Source: Diphasiastrum complanatum
Lineage: Eukaryota > Streptophyta > Lycopodiopsida > Lycopodiales > Lycopodiaceae
Assembly (NCBI GenBank): GCA_029204225.1
Contig: CM055104.1
Span: 38,866,527-38,930,526, forward strand
Direction of reading: 5' to 3'
Length of the DNA stretch: 64,000 nucleotides
Part shown: one piece after another, positions 45,356 to 58,391 of the stretch
Position numbering within the stretch: position 1 is the first letter of the stretch
Layout: each line of letters begins with the position of its first letter
The notes under the pieces: generated by a model
Told to the model about the DNA's origin: nothing
The model's input: the letters and a program-made list of their open reading frames with translations, nothing else
Database searches by the model: none
Position numbers and translations under genes: made by a program

Positions 45356-46321
45356 AGTATCTGCAGAACAACTTTTTCTTAGTCTACGGATTTGACTGTT
45401 CCTTGTGTTGTGTTGGTTTCTAGTCTTGCTTTGATTGCTTCGGGCCTTTCATCTTCTTCTGCTTAGTCTGGCCTCTGTTGGTATACAAGGCGTGAGAATC
45501 AGCTGAGGAACTGGAGGCTTCGTTTCTTCGCGTGTCTTCCTGCAACAACATTGTAATGACTCTTGAAAGAGTCAGCTCTGGGTGCGTCGTGATGATCATC
45601 ACCCAACTGTCGTATGAGCTTGGCAAGCTTGTAAGCAGTTGAATTACTACATCTTGATCGTCTATGACAGATCCGACAATGGCCATTTGCTTCAGCAGGT
45701 TTTTGAACTAGCTGATATGATTTTGTAGGGAATCACCATTTGCCATCTTGAGGGAGTAAAATTTCTTCCTAAGATGTAGCTTGGAAGCTATATCTCGCGC
45801 TTCGTATAATGTGCTCAAGATGTCTCAAACTTTCTTGGATGTTTGAGTTTCAGACACATGGCCGATCTGAGTATCCAAAATGTTGAGGATGATCAACGCA
45901 AATGCTTTGCCATCATTCAGCTTCCATCTGGAGATTGCTGCATTGTCAGCTTCAAGTATTTCCTCTGCACCTATAACAACGTCATACAACTCTTTAGCCA
46001 TTAGCGGTTCTTATAATAAATTTTCACAGATGGTACCTGGCTTGTCCATGATAGGACTGGATTTCCTTTGGGAATCCATGTGGAAAATTAGTCCAAGTGA
46101 TAGTAGTAACTATCAGTGACAATTTGATGCTTAATTACAGAAAGAAAAAGCAATCTAAATAATCAGAGAATAATAACCTATCGCTCTGATACCATGTCGG
46201 AAGAAAAATTGAAACTCGATTTCTCTTCTCGGTGCGTGAACTACTGGTGACTTAGTAGGCGAACACAAGAATATAATAATTTTACAAGTTTTAATCGCGG
46301 TCGTAGTGAAAGCGAAGAGCA
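45356..46321 (-). mobile_element. 5' part of a Ty1/copia element with a 125-bp LTR
   Basis: In element sense (minus), the LTR is 46197-46321 (TGCTCTTCGC...CTTCCGACA). The Met primer site follows (46185-46196, TGGTATCAGAGC), then gag about 46020-45420 with VIQLLTSLPSSYDSWVMIIT and ALYTNRGQTK. No pol adjoins it. The LTR is unusually short for copia. Broken. Confidence 0.75.
46197..46321 (-). repeat. 125-bp 5' LTR of the copia element
   Basis: TG...CA in element sense, directly followed by the primer site. Homologous to 37958-38083. Confidence 0.8.
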
Positions 46322-46322
46322 G

Positions 46323-46952
46323 TGTGAAAGTTTTCAGATCATTAAGATCCAATCAACTTGAAAGATCTTTGGTTAGAAAGAGAAATACACTACCAATCTC
46401 ACCAATGTAGAAAAATCAGCATCTACACACAAAATGAGATGCAAACACTAATAGAACTTGATCAACTTGAATGAAATGATAAAGTACTATTGTTGTCCAT
46501 ACAAAACCATCAAGCTACTATATTTTACACGTGTGGATCAAAAAATAACAAATATAGATCATTCTACACATAAAATTGCATGCAATCACAAGTATAGTGC
46601 ATCAATGGATAGTAGAACCCAAGAGAACCATGTATAAGCATGAAATGAGATAGAGAAGAGAGAAGATCACTCTCTCCATGAGTTACATCCTTTTATAACA
46701 GGTCCAAACCCTATTTGGCCACTTGGCTTTCCCTCCAAAATTCTAACCCTACTATTTTTGGGTATAGATTCAAAGTACCCGACATTCAAATTTGAATCTA
46801 CTCAAACTCGCCTTCTAACTTTCCCACACTTTCAAAAAGTATTTATTCAAATGACATTTAGACTAATGAACTTTGAAAAGTCAATCTCTAAGTCTAAAAA
46901 TAAAGTTGGCCTCAATATGCCAAATATGATCAAACTAGTTGAATCTTTCACA
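46323..46952 (-). repeat. 3' LTR of the copia element
   Basis: 630 bp, TGTGAAAG...CTTTCACA. Paired with 49703-50321. Confidence 0.87.
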
Positions 46953-49110
46953 CTCCCTCTTCAGCTAGTTTTAGCATGGACTTTGATAACACTCCAAGTG
47001 ATGTCCTATGCTTCATGAACAAGTTCTTTCCCAATGCTTTGGTAAAGATATCAGCTACACATTCCCTTAAAGACACATGTTGAAGCTCCACCTCCTTTGC
47101 AATGACTTGCTCCCTCACAAAATGATATTGCATCTCAATATGCTTGCTCCTAGCATGAAAGATAGGATTGGTTGCCAATATTTGGGTTGATTGATTGTCA
47201 CAAAACATGATTGGGCTCTCTGAGAAATCCAGCAAGTGAAGATCCTTGTTTATTTTCTTGATCCATACCATCTCCTTTGTGCAATGTGTAAGAGCTTTGT
47301 ACTGGGCCTCACTAGATGACAATGAGATAGTGGCTTGTTTCTTTGACATCCATGATATAGCTCTATCACCTATGAAAATACAATGGGCACTAATGAATTT
47401 CCTATCCATTACATCTCCAGCATTGTCCGAATCTGAAAATCCAAAAAGATTAGGTGAAGATACAATACACCAAAATCTCAAGTTCCAATGATGTACCTCA
47501 AAACTCGCTTTCCTAGCTTCCAATGCTCCTCACTAGGATCTTGCATGAATTGACTCAATCTTCCAGCACAACAGCTTAGATCTGGTCTAGTAATGACTAG
47601 ATAGATGAGTGAGCCAACTAGCTTCTTATAGAGAGTAATGTCCTCGAAGGATCTTTCATTATCTCTTATAGTTAGCTTTACATGAGACTCCATAGGTGTA
47701 TCAATAGCTTTTGCATATGACATATGAAATCTTTCTAGAATAGAATTAGCATATTTTTCTTGACAAATGAAAGTAGATTGAGAAGATCTAATGACTTCTA
47801 TTCCCAAAATGTAATGCAAATTACCAAGATCATGCACCTCAAACTCCTTTTTAAGAGCATTCTTGATATCCTCCACATCTTGATTGTCTCCACCACTCAA
47901 GATGATATCATCCACATAGATTAGCAAGATGGTAACATCATTTCCAACAAACCTATAATAAAGTGAATGATCATACTGACTCATAACAAAGCCTTGAGAG
48001 AGTAAAAAAGTGTTAAGCTTAGCTGACCAACTCCTTGGTGCTTAAGGCCATACAAGCTCTTTTGTAGTAGACACACATGATTTGGCTCTGTTGATGAAAT
48101 GTAACTCTCAGGCTACTCTATGTACACTTCCTCCTCAAGATCACCATTCAAGAATGCATTTGAAATGTCCATTTTCCATAGATCCCATCCATAAAGTGTA
48201 GCAAGTGAAATGATGACTCGAATGCTTACCATCTTTGCCATGGGTGCAAAGGTCTCATCACAGTTAATCCCTTGTTGTTGAGCATATGCTTTTGCCGCTA
48301 ACCTTGCCTTGTACTTGTTGATAGATCCATCTTGGTTTGTCTTCACCTTGAATATCCATTTGCATCCAATAGCTTTCTTGTCCTTAGGCAACTCCACCAA
48401 TCTCCATGTTCCATTCTTCATAAGAGCCTGATACTCAAGATCCATTGCTTGGATCCACTCCTCTTCTTTCCTTGCTTGATCTACACTTGTAGGCTCATCC
48501 AAAGAGGTTAGGAAAGCAGCATAATTTCCAGAAACTACTTGCATACCCTTTGGATCATATGCGAGCCTTGAAGGTACTTGTCTTTCCCTTGATGTTCTCC
48601 TTGGCTTTTGACTTGATGAAGGTCCATCATCATCACCATCCAAAGTAGGATCCTTTTCATCAACATCAAGAATGTTAGATCCATCCACACTACCATCAAT
48701 CATGCTTGAAGACACTTTTGGAATGTTCCCATCATCGAAGATGACATCTCTACCAACAATCACTTTGTTAGTAGAAGAAATGTAAACCTCGTAGGCTTTA
48801 CTCACCTCACTATATCCAACAAAAATACCTCTTCTTGAAGATGGATCCTCCTTGGTCTCGTCATCAAGAGTAATGTTGACATAGCATGTGCATCCAAAGG
48901 TTCTTAGAAAGTTGACACTCGTCCTCCTCTTGAATAGAATCTCAAAAGGTGTCCTTCCATCCAAAATAGCACTCGGCCACCTATTGCACGATATCCAAAA
49001 CATCATTCATCTCAAGAAGTGACTCCATCCTCACTTTCCACAATGGATAGTTACTTGAGGTAAGCCTATCATTGGCTCCCAACATGACTCCAATTGAGGT
49101 GGCCATGTAG
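46953..49110 (-). pseudogene. pol and gag remnants of the copia element
   Basis: Copia order (integrase end, RT, RNase H) is readable with motifs AFLNGDLEEEVYIE, YVDDIILSGGDNQD, GSLIYLVITRPDLS, DSDNAGD and SLSSSEAQYKAL. The gag start is nearby at about 49000-49107. The body is shorter than a full copia. Fossil part. Confidence 0.82.
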
Positions 49111-49702
49111 CAATGACATGATCTTCTTTTTCAATCTGTTTCAATGCACAAAGCACTTCTTTGAACAACAAAATATACTTTCAAAATAAATCACAAAGAT
49201 TTGAAACTATCTCAACAATTCTCTTCTAGCACTTATACCAAGCAAATCAACACATAGAATCATGGAATCTTGATCAACCTATGATCTATACTCAATCTAA
49301 TGACTTTTGCCACTTCCTAAGATTGAAACACACTCAAATGAAGTTCAGCAACATCACTATCTAGAGATCCAAACAAAATTAGGGTTTTGAAATAATCACA
49401 AAAAATTGACTATTCCAAATCTACATGCAAATGTTGAAATTTTGATTATCTAATAGCCACCACTAAGGCTGATCTAATGATCCAAAAATCAGCCAAATCC
49501 AGTATGTGAAATCAAAAATTGGAATTGATCAAGTTTGTAAACCTATTTAGGGTTTTGATCTACAAAAGATCCAATCTACAAAAGCAAACAACTCAATTTT
49601 GGTGTAGAATCCTCTCTAGCATGTCTAGCCTTGATATCTTCACCAAATCATTGATAGATCCGATTTTCTCTTTCATAACCTGAAACACAAGCTTTGATAC
49701 CA

Positions 49703-50321
49703 TGTGAAAGTTTTCAGATCATTAAGATCCAATCAACTTGAAAGATCTTTGGTTAGAAAGAGAAATACACTACCAATCTCACCAATGTAGAAAAATTGGC
49801 ATCTACACACAAAATGAGATGCAAACACTAATAGAACTTGATCAACTTGAATGAAATGATAAAGTACTGTTGCTATCTATACAAATATAGCAAGCTACTG
49901 TATTTCACACGTGTGGATCCAAGAATAGCAAATATAAATCATTCTACACATAAAATTGCATGCAATCACAAGTATAGTGCACCAATGGATAGTAGAACCC
50001 AAGAGAACCATGTATAAGCATGAAATGAGATAGAGAAGAGAGAAGATCACTCTCTCCATGAGTTACATCCTTTTATAACAGTTTCAAACCCTATTTGGCC
50101 ACTTGGCTTTCCCTCCAAAATGCTAATCCTACTATTTTGGGTCTAGATTCAAAGTACCAAATTTGAATCTACTCAAACCACTTTCAAAAAGTGTTTATTC
50201 GAATGACATTTAGACTAATGAACTTTGAAAAGTCAATCTCTAAGTCTAAAAACAAAGTTGGCCTCAATATGCCAAATATGGAAATATAGCAAATATGATC
50301 AAACTAGTTGAATCTTTCACA
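49703..50321 (-). repeat. 5' LTR of the copia element
   Basis: 619 bp, adjoining the primer-binding site at 49691-49702. Confidence 0.87.
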
Positions 50322-50972
50322 CAGACAACCAGTCAAATCAATTAGTCAGCCAGACAGAATGTAGAAAAGCATTGCAATATTGACGCGAATTTGAACGCAA
50401 AGCCAGACAGAGCTGTAACTAGATTAAGTATAATGAAATATACAAGTCAATAATGCAACTGAGCACAAAACAATAGCGGACGTAACCGCATGCTTCACAA
50501 AGCTAATCACAAATTGTAAAGGTTATGAACCTATTATTGACAATCTGTCTGAAAGAAAGAATCAATGCGCGAAGGCATCTACAATGTCTGTCACTCAATT
50601 ACAAAAATCAATCTTACGGATATCGCTTATTGCGCCTGTTCGTGCTTATTTCTGAATACTGAGATGGTATTCACTATATACATACATTTTTACAGGTGTG
50701 CAGATGAAGAAGGTACAACAATGGTTGTGCCGCCTGTAGGAGATCGTGGGTGGATGTTGTGGTTGTCAAATCTGATCACAGTGCATGGAATGAGCTTCAA
50801 GTGGCTGCGACATCGGGCTTCACCAAAAATAACGTTAGTGAAAATGCAAAAATTGCGATATCCTTTGGCCTTTGGCCTTGTCCTTACCTAAAGGCAATTT
50901 GTGCCCTATTAAAGGCAAGTGTTGCATTTTTAGAGGCAAGTGTTGCATATCATAAAATGTGTGTAAAAATAT
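50322..50972. other. Sequence between two copia elements
   Basis: No gene recognised. A frame near 50690-50830 (GTTMVVPPVGDRGW) looks mildly protein-like but was not identified. Confidence 0.35.
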
Positions 50973-51220
50973 AGTGTCGCATTTTTTGCCTGTCATCAAA
51001 TGCATGCAGAAATGTAATGTCGCATTTTTTTGCTTGTCATAAAATGCGTGTAAAAATACAGTGTCGCATTTTTCGCCTATCAATTTTACTTGTAAATATG
51101 CAGGCTGTGCAACTGTCGCATTTTTCGCCTGTCATAAATAGTGAGTAAAAATACAGACTGTTGCAACTGTCATCTTTTTCGCCTGTCTTATTTTACGTGT
51201 AAATATGCAGACTGTGGGAC
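50973..51220 (-). repeat. Tandem array, about five 44-54-bp units
   Basis: Units start at about 50973, 51017, 51061, 51114 and 51168 with GTGTCGCATTTTT(T/C)GCC. Each continues with a CTGTCAT-like word and a GTGTAAAAATACA-like word. The unit lengthens from 44 to 54 bases in the last copies. It lies where the 3' LTR of the copia element 50973-54075 is expected. Confidence 0.75.
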
Positions 51221-51479
51221 AACACAAGTAAAATATAGCAGCATGAATGGAGGCAGATTAACATAGGATTTAGGGGAGTATAAGAAATAAATCCAACATA
51301 TATAGATTGCACGTCTTGCTGCTCATCGTATGAACAATCATTCTTTCCATCTAAAATTTGAACATCTTCTTCCGGATGCTCAAGGTTCGTTCCCTTTGTT
51401 GATGTTGGCAGGTCATAGTAGCCTCTGGTCAAGATTTTGTAGCCAACTGGATCTCCGTCAGCCATTGTCTTTGACTCAT

Positions 51480-52990
51480 CAGATATGACGTATTTGATAG
51501 CCTTGATCTGTCTATTGTTAGACATGTAGATCCTATAGTACGATGAATGAATATCATATCCTACGAGGAATCCATGTTCCACCTTTTCATCCAGCTTCTT
51601 TTTTTTCTGATATGGAATGTGGGCATATGCGATGCATCCAAAGATACGCACATGAGTCAGACTTGGTTTGTTGCCCCAGCAAATCTCGTGTGGCATGGTA
51701 TGTGCAACACTGGATCTACCTGTCCTGTTCTACAGGTAGTTGGCTGTAGCTACTGCTTCAACCCATAAAACTTTTGATGCCCTTGAATAGGCCATCAATG
51801 GTATACGTGACATCTTGCCTTTGTTATAGGCATCGTAGGATTTCAACTTCTGTCTCTTCCTTTGGTGCTTAACCACAACACTTTAGTTCCGCTGACTTTG
51901 TGTCTGGAACCATCTCCCAAGATTATATATCTGTTAGATTTTGATTCTTGATAATTAGTGATCATGTATTTTGTTGCGACAAAGTGTGATGTTGCACCTG
52001 AATCAAGGATCATTTTTTGTGTATATGAAGTTGATGTCGCACAGACATCAGTACACAAGTAAGCTGTTGGGTTCTTGCCGTTGTTGGCTCTGTCTTCAAC
52101 CATCTTGGAGGACTCGAGTTCCTCCACATAGTATGAGCTATTGTCGCTCTCCCGTCTACTCTGAGCTTTCTTGTTTCTGGGATTTTGGTGGTAGTCAACA
52201 GTAGCATGACCCTTCTTATGATAGTGGATACATTCTATTTTCGAATTGAGCCAGCACTTATCAATAGTGTGGCCTTCTCGTGTACATCTCGTGCAGGTCT
52301 TCTTCTCACCATCTTGTTGTCTCGGCTTATTTCTGCTCTTCCATCTGCTTTCTATAGCTCTATGAGTTATCCTTGTCATCAAGGTGTTTACGGGCTTCCA
52401 CATCTTCCCGGATCTTGATTACAGCCTTCTCAAGGGTCATTTGTGGATCTTTAGCAAGCAATGTTCGGGTTGTCTGAAATGATCTTGGTAGAGCTCGCAG
52501 CAGGTATGTGAGCTACTTCTATGCTGAGACTACATTCTCTGTTTCAGAATTGTGTAGCGAGAGGAACAAGTCCTTCATTCTTCTGATGAAGGAGGTGAGG
52601 TCTTTACCATCCCATGTTAGATTGGTCAGCTAATCTTCAAGAAGCATAATTTGGCTTCATGATTTCGTTTGAAATCTGGTCAACAAAGCATCCCACATTT
52701 CCCTCACATTGGAGAGTGTGGCTAGATCAAGCGTTAAGCTATCTTTGATGGAGGAAGATAGGACGACTATTGCCTTGCCATTTCTTTCTCTCCATTCTTG
52801 TAGCTCTTTGCCAGTGGTTGTGGGCATCTCTTTTGTGCCATCAACCATGGCCATATACCTTCTCCTTTTACTATGAGAGAAGTCTTTACCTTCTACGCTA
52901 GGAAGTTTGACCCTGAGGAGTCAAGGATCATGCAGATCTTTGATTGAATGCTGCTAATGGATGCCATAGCCTAGCTTGAAGGAATTAGGC
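51480..52990 (-). pseudogene. gag, protease and integrase-end remnants of the copia element
   Basis: The CCHC-type knuckle, DSGATSHF protease signature and integrase-end HEICWGNKPS motif occur in copia order on the minus strand. Fossil part. Confidence 0.75.
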
Positions 52991-53027
52991 AGAGCTCTGA
53001 TAGAGCTGATAGCTCTGATACCACTAA

Positions 53028-54075
53028 TGGAATGTGATACAAAAGGCCAGATAGAGTCGACTTGACAGGCATAGATACTGCTAATTTGGCTGCGGTCTAA
53101 TTCTCTTCCAAGCTCCAGATCATCTCCGACGATTTGTTATAAAAATTAGACTTATAAAACAACAGATAATGTTGAGTAGAGCAACAACAAAAATATATCT
53201 ACTGCTAGCATGCATTCAAATATTACAGATCATACACATTACAGTATAAAGTATTGTGGAAATCGCTTCTATTTTCACAATATTCTCGTGAGCGTTGTCC
53301 GTTTTCCAGATTAGCGCGTTGGTGCAAGAGAGGTGTTCTCTCTCATGAATAATGCGACTAGCTACTGCTAATCTGTAAAGCTCACTATCGAGCTATATCA
53401 GACTCTTACAGTTCTGTTTGTATCTATATCCGTGACTGTGTCAGTCTGTATGTGTGCGATCTCTGATCTATCGTTGATCCTTTTATGTGATCAATCCAAA
53501 TAACTGATTAAGTTAAAAGATCTAATCAGAAGAAATACATTAGGCTTAATCAAAATGGATTGGTTTCTTGTCATTGTCCTCCTCCGTGCATCAGCCGCTC
53601 TTTGCCCGTTACACTCTGTCTTCACGCCGCAGAACTTCGCATTTTGCTGAAAGACACCTTCAGGATGTTAAGGGCACCTTCGCATTTTTTAAAGCACCTT
53701 CGCATTTTTCGGAAGGCTTTTATGAGGCAGTGTCGCATTTTGCCGAATGGCAAAAAACCCGAAGGTATGCCAAAGTATATTTTTAAGGCATTTACGAGAC
53801 AATCGCTTTTTTTCGAAAGGCGAAAAATTCGACAAGCCCGAAGGTAGGCTAAAACCAGTTTCTAAGGCATTTGGAGACAGTGTTGCTTTTTCCCAAAATG
53901 CAAAAAATGCGACAGTGTCCAGCCAATTGGCCAAAATTATTTTTTAAGTGTTTTTTTTTACTTTGGTGATGTATTTTTCTCATGACCAAAAATTGCGAAC
54001 TGTGCGTCGAAACAGTTTAAAAATGTAGACTCTGTGCGAAACATAGTTCAAAATGCAACAATAAGGAAAGACTAA
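53028..54075 (-). repeat. 5' LTR region of the copia element (right end uncertain)
   Basis: Contains repeated CACCTTCGCATTTTT and GTGTCGCATTTT words (53640-53900). A GAACTATGTTTCGCACAG stretch (minus) is shared with 38802-39339. Confidence 0.6.
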
Positions 54076-54079
54076 GAAA

Positions 54080-57000
54080 AATGCTAAGGCTTTGAAGGAT
54101 AGAAACTCTTAGTTTTTTCATCCATTACTTTATATGGCCAATTCGTAGAATACTGGTTTGTGATTTTATTTAGAATTTTACAGAGTATATTGTTAGCTCT
54201 TTCTGTTAATCCATTAGCTTTTGGATTATAAGGTGTAGTCCTTCGATGGGTAATCACAAAATATTTTAGCAATTCCGCAATAGTTTGGTTGATGAAATGA
54301 GTTCTCCTATTACTTACCAATTTCCATGGACATCCATACCTTGTAATTACATTTAAAACAAAAAACTAGCAATTGTCTTTGCATCGTTTCTTTTTGTTGT
54401 CTCGGCTTCAACCATTTTAGTACAATAGTCCGTGGTTACCAATATGTATCGATTTTTCTTATGCCTCGTAGCTGGTTTGATAGACCCACAAAATCAATCT
54501 CCCATTTTTCAAAGGGTGCTAATGGCAAAAATGGGACTAAAGGCCAATTGCTGGAAGTTGTTGGTTTGCCAACTCGTTGATATGGATCACAATTCAAAAA
54601 GAAATTGACGAACGTCTCGATACATTGTTGGCCACCAATATTTTCCATTCATAATTTTCTTTAATGTATTTTTCATTGCAAAATGGCCTCCTGCATCTTC
54701 CACATGAAAGGATCTGATCACTTGTTGAATCTGATCTTTCTCCAAGAATCTTCTAAGTTCCTCATCATTTCTCATCTTGTACAAATTGCTTGAGATTATG
54801 GTATAGGGAGCGACTCGATATTGAAAGACATTCTCCTCCTCCCTAGTCATTCCCTTCGGATATTGTAAAGTTTGCAAATATTCGATAATATCCGAATACC
54901 ATGAATCTTAAGTTACTAACAACATTACTTCCTCATCTGGAAGTCTATCAGAAACTGCATCATTTTGTTCTATAGTTTTGAGTTTTGATAAATAATCAAC
55001 ATTTTAATTATGTTTGCCAGGTCAAACTTCAACTATACAGTCGAATTTTGATAGTAGAAGAATCCACGTGCTATTCTTCCCGACAAATCAGGTTTATTTA
55101 CCAAGTATTTGATACATAATGATTAACATAAAAGGTAAATGCATAGCTAATCAAATAATGTCGAAACTTTTTGACAAAATAAATCATGCCTAAGATTTCT
55201 CTTTCAGTTGCTGAATAGTTCTTCTCAGAAATAGAAAGTTGTCTACCTGCAAAATAAATTGGGCAATCTCTTTTAGCATCATGCTTTTGGCTTAATACAC
55301 TTCCAATCACAAAGGATGAGGTATCCACATGAACATGAAATTTTTGATCCCAATTGGGAGGCCTTAAGATTGGAGCTGATTTTAATATATCTTTTTAGAG
55401 CTCAAATGCTCTTTGACAATCCTCCTCCCAATTATAGTCGACATTTTTTGTAGAAGCTTTGTCAAAGGCGATGCCATAATAGCATAGTCCTTTATAAATG
55501 TTCTGTAGTATCCCAAATGACCAAGAAAATCTCTTAGCTCTCTTAAGTTTGTAGGTGGTTGTAGAGCTCCAATTATTTTGACTTTATCTTGGTCTACTTC
55601 AATCCCTCTTTCCGATATTCGATGACCAAGAAGTATGCCTTCAGACATTCCAAAGTAACATTTTTCAGCATATAATGAGATCGATGTTTCTTTGAATCTT
55701 TGTAGAGTTTGTATGAGTTTATCCAGATGATCCTTTGCAAAACTAAAAACACAGAAATCGTCTTTAAATATTTCAAGGAATTTCCTTAAAAAATCTCGAA
55801 ATGTAACCGTCATTATTCTCTGGAATGTTACTGGGGCATTAGAAAGTCGAAAAAGCATTCTAGTGTATGCATAAGTTCCCCAATCGATCGTAAAGGTAGT
55901 CTTATCCTAATCTTCTTTCTTTATTTGGACCTAATTATATCTTGAAAAACCATCCAGGAAACTATACTTCTCGTAACCTGCATCTTTAACAAGTATCGAA
56001 TGTTTGAAAGTAATATTTGATTGCAATTTTCCTACATCCTTTGTAATATCATAGCTAGTTTGAGGAACAGTAGGTTTATCTACCTTAGCTTTAGAAATAA
56101 TTTTACTTGATCGAGATTCCTCAAACGAAACTTTTTTCTTTGACTGATTCAATTCTTTTGAAAGCAGAGTTTCAACCTACTGAGTTATATCCAAGGCAAG
56201 GTATTTCTTGTCATTACAGTCATAAACAAGATCATCTTTTATGTCTTCTTGGGCAAGAGATTTATCACTCCTTTCTTTAACGTTGTGATGATTGTTTATA
56301 TTTCCTTGGCTTCTTTTTCATTCCGAAACGGGCCGTATTTGACTTTGCTTATTCTTTTTGGCTTCACTTTGGGTAGATACCTTATTGACTTGAAAATCCA
56401 AGTCTCTAGACCAAGCAAAATCTTCTATACAAAACTCAATTCTTTGAACCACTTCATCTTTAGTCCGGACCTTCCTTATTGGAATCAGGTTTGACATACT
56501 TTACCATCATTTTTTTAACTGGTGGCTTAGGACATTCAGAAGTTATATTTCCTTCCCCTTAACAAGTTCCACATGGTGGTACATAACCAATTTGTTTCTT
56601 AGGTTTAGGACATTCTTTGGAGTAATAATAAGTGCCCCACAATTATAGCATGTAGCATTGTTTCTGCCCCTATAATTAGCGAGCTTTGGTTGAGATGGTA
56701 CAAATTGGGATGGTACAATTCTAGGATTTGTTCCTGGTTGATTAGCATTCTTTGTGTTTTGAGCTTGAATTTCATATAAAGGCTCATTTGTTTCAATCTC
56801 CATAAGATATACCAATTCATTATCGGAATTTTCTTCTTCAGCTTCTTCAATATAAGAAACATGCGGCCTATTCTTGCATTATGTGTAATGATGTCCTTCT
56901 TGCTCACACCTAGTACACCCACCATACATTTGACTTACCAATTATGGTAGTAGTTTTGCTTTTATTCTTAGGCTAAATGAGTTGATCTCATTGAATTTCT

Positions 57001-57420
57001 TACTTAAATCCAATACTTCTCTCTTCCATATGCCCTTTTGCTTTCGTTCAGACTTCTTCGCATCTTCATTCTTTTGTCGATCTTTAGAACGCCTGTTGTG
57101 TTGCTTTCTTGAATTTCATCTTCACTTGAACTAAAGCTCAAGTCTGAACTTGAACTCGAAGAAGAACTCGAGTCTGAGTCAGAACTACTACTCGAGTCAT
57201 CTGAAGTTGACAAAACATGCTTTTTCTTCTTAGAGGAAGAATTTTTAACAGATCTACGGCTTATAGATATTCGTGAGGTTTTATAATTTTCAGCCATTGA
57301 TATGACATGTTCCAATGTATCGGTTGGTCCTTGTCTACAATATCGATCTATTATTTTTGGTAGCCCTTCCAAGAACCATTCAATTTGCATAGCAACCGAG
57401 TATTGTCCTGTCAATTGACC
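54080..57420 (-). mobile_element. Ty3/gypsy element (non-chromodomain type), broken
   Basis: Read on the minus strand. Gag is about 57004-57414 (AMQIEWFLEGLPKIIDRYCR), with a long Ser/Asp run and a partial knuckle CYNCGA near 56640. RT is about 55400-55860 (NAPVTFQRIMTVTFRDFL, LLGHRISERGIEVDQDKVKI, RDFLGHLGYYRTFIKDYA). RNase H is about 55100-55330 (DTSSFVIGSVLSQKHD, NYSATEREILGMIYFVKKFR). The integrase zinc region (GGHFAMKNTLKKIMNGKYWW) and core (TTPYNPKANGLTERANNILC) follow. The order is gypsy. No chromodomain or LTR pair was found. Many breaks; old. Confidence 0.75.
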
Positions 57421-57759
57421 AATAAGCTTCTTTACCCTTCTCGTTGTTGGAAATAGGTGAGTAATAGATTGCGAAAACTTCCTACTTCCAATGCATGACT
57501 ATGCGTATCAAAAATTGAACAAAGCAGTAGTGATGGAAAATCAAACAATTTCTATCAGTTACAAAAACAATATAGAGATGCATACATTTTGACACAAACT
57601 AAACGCAATAAGAAAATAATATTGATTTAGAAAAACAAGATCAGATGCTAATGAGTGCAAGACAATAGCGGATAGAAATCGTGCACTCTAAAGCTGTCTA
57701 TGAGTAACTGAGAATAAGTCTAAAATAAGTAACTCTACTGATAAGTAGTAATGCAAAAG

Positions 57760-58390
57760 CAACTCTAAAATAAATCTCTAGTCTTCGTCATACATCTTTT
57801 CATCATTGGACACTCATTTATGGTGTGATTCCCAACGTAGATCGCACACCAAACACTTTCCCGACTAGGAAAACTTTTAGCAAACTTTTCTCCTACTTTG
57901 TCACTCTTATCTTGCTGCTGTTCCTATGCTTTTATCTGCTCATCGAACTGTGACTGCATCTTCTCTAGCTGCATATGCTGCTTTTGACCAAGTTTTTAAA
58001 ACTCGTTAATCATCAACTCTGTTGTTGCATTGATGTTTGTGGATGCAATAGTGGTGGATGTTGTAGTAGTTTGCCCAGCTATATATGACAACATTCCAAT
58101 ATTTGGTTCATTGTCTGAATCTTCATCCTCTTCTCGTATTGCATCGTCCATTGCATGTTGCAATGACATATAATCAGCTCGACGTTTAAGTTTCCATCTA
58201 ATCCTTTTTAGGTAGACTTGTTAAAAACCACATAATAATAGCGTCATTGTTTATTAGTTCAGGATCACACTCAGATCTGAGATGCTTGACTCGTTCAATA
58301 TAATCTCGTACCATTTTTCTCTTTCCCATTTTAATTTTATTTAAAAGTAGGAAAGAATCTTCCAAGAACTTTCTGAATTAAATCTTGTGA
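57760..58390 (-). pseudogene. Second gag-like remnant
   Basis: The minus strand shows MVRDYIERVKHLRSECDPEL then INNDAIIMWFLTSLPKK (gag-like). Further on there is a degenerate knuckle WCAIYVGNHTINECPMMK. It is probably a piece of another retroelement next to the gypsy at 54080-57420. It ends where the copia LTR begins. Confidence 0.5.
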
Positions 58391-58391
58391 T

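Larger units (their letters stand above)
46323..50321 (-). mobile_element. Ty1/copia element, both LTRs, broken
   Basis: LTRs are 46323-46952 and 49703-50321, with ends TGTGAAAG...CTTTCACA. In element sense (minus), the primer site TGGTATCAAAGC is at 49691-49702. A purine-rich GAAGAGGGAG abuts the 46952 end. Parts: gag N terminus about 48995-49107 (TSIGVMLGANDRL, SSNYPLWKVRMESL), integrase end and linker about 48900-49000, RT 47500-48850 (AIGCKWIFKVKTNQDGSINK, LLIYVDDIILSGG) and RNase H 46950-47500 (ISWMSKKQATISLSSSEAQY, ADIFTKAL). It begins 1 bp from the neighbouring 125-bp LTR. Only CAG is shared by the two flanks. Several breaks. LTR divergence is around 5-8% by eye, so middle-aged. Confidence 0.85.
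50973..54075 (-). mobile_element. Ty1/copia element with repeat-bearing LTRs, broken
   Basis: In element sense (minus), the 5' LTR region is about 53028-54075 and the Met primer site is at 53011-53023. The gag N terminus is about 52660-52990 (WRERNGKAIVVLSSSIKDSL), a zinc knuckle is near 52270-52310 (CTRCTREGHTIDKC), and the protease DSGATSHFVAT is near 51970. The integrase end is about 51480-51700 (MPHEICWGNKPSLTHVRIFG, CIAYAHIP). RT and RNase H are not seen. Both LTR regions carry AATGCGACA words. The boundaries are approximate and the element has many breaks. Confidence 0.7.

Noticed and set aside
50690-50990. Possible plus-strand exon after a TTTTACAG acceptor-like site (GTTMVVPPVGDRGW)
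   Set aside because: No protein family recognised, and the frame soon enters the copia LTR repeat array.
57100-57250. Long Ser/Asp run on the minus strand, considered as a host acidic nuclear protein
   Set aside because: It is joined to gag-like sequence and lies in order with gypsy RT and integrase on the same strand, so it is better read as part of that fossil's gag.
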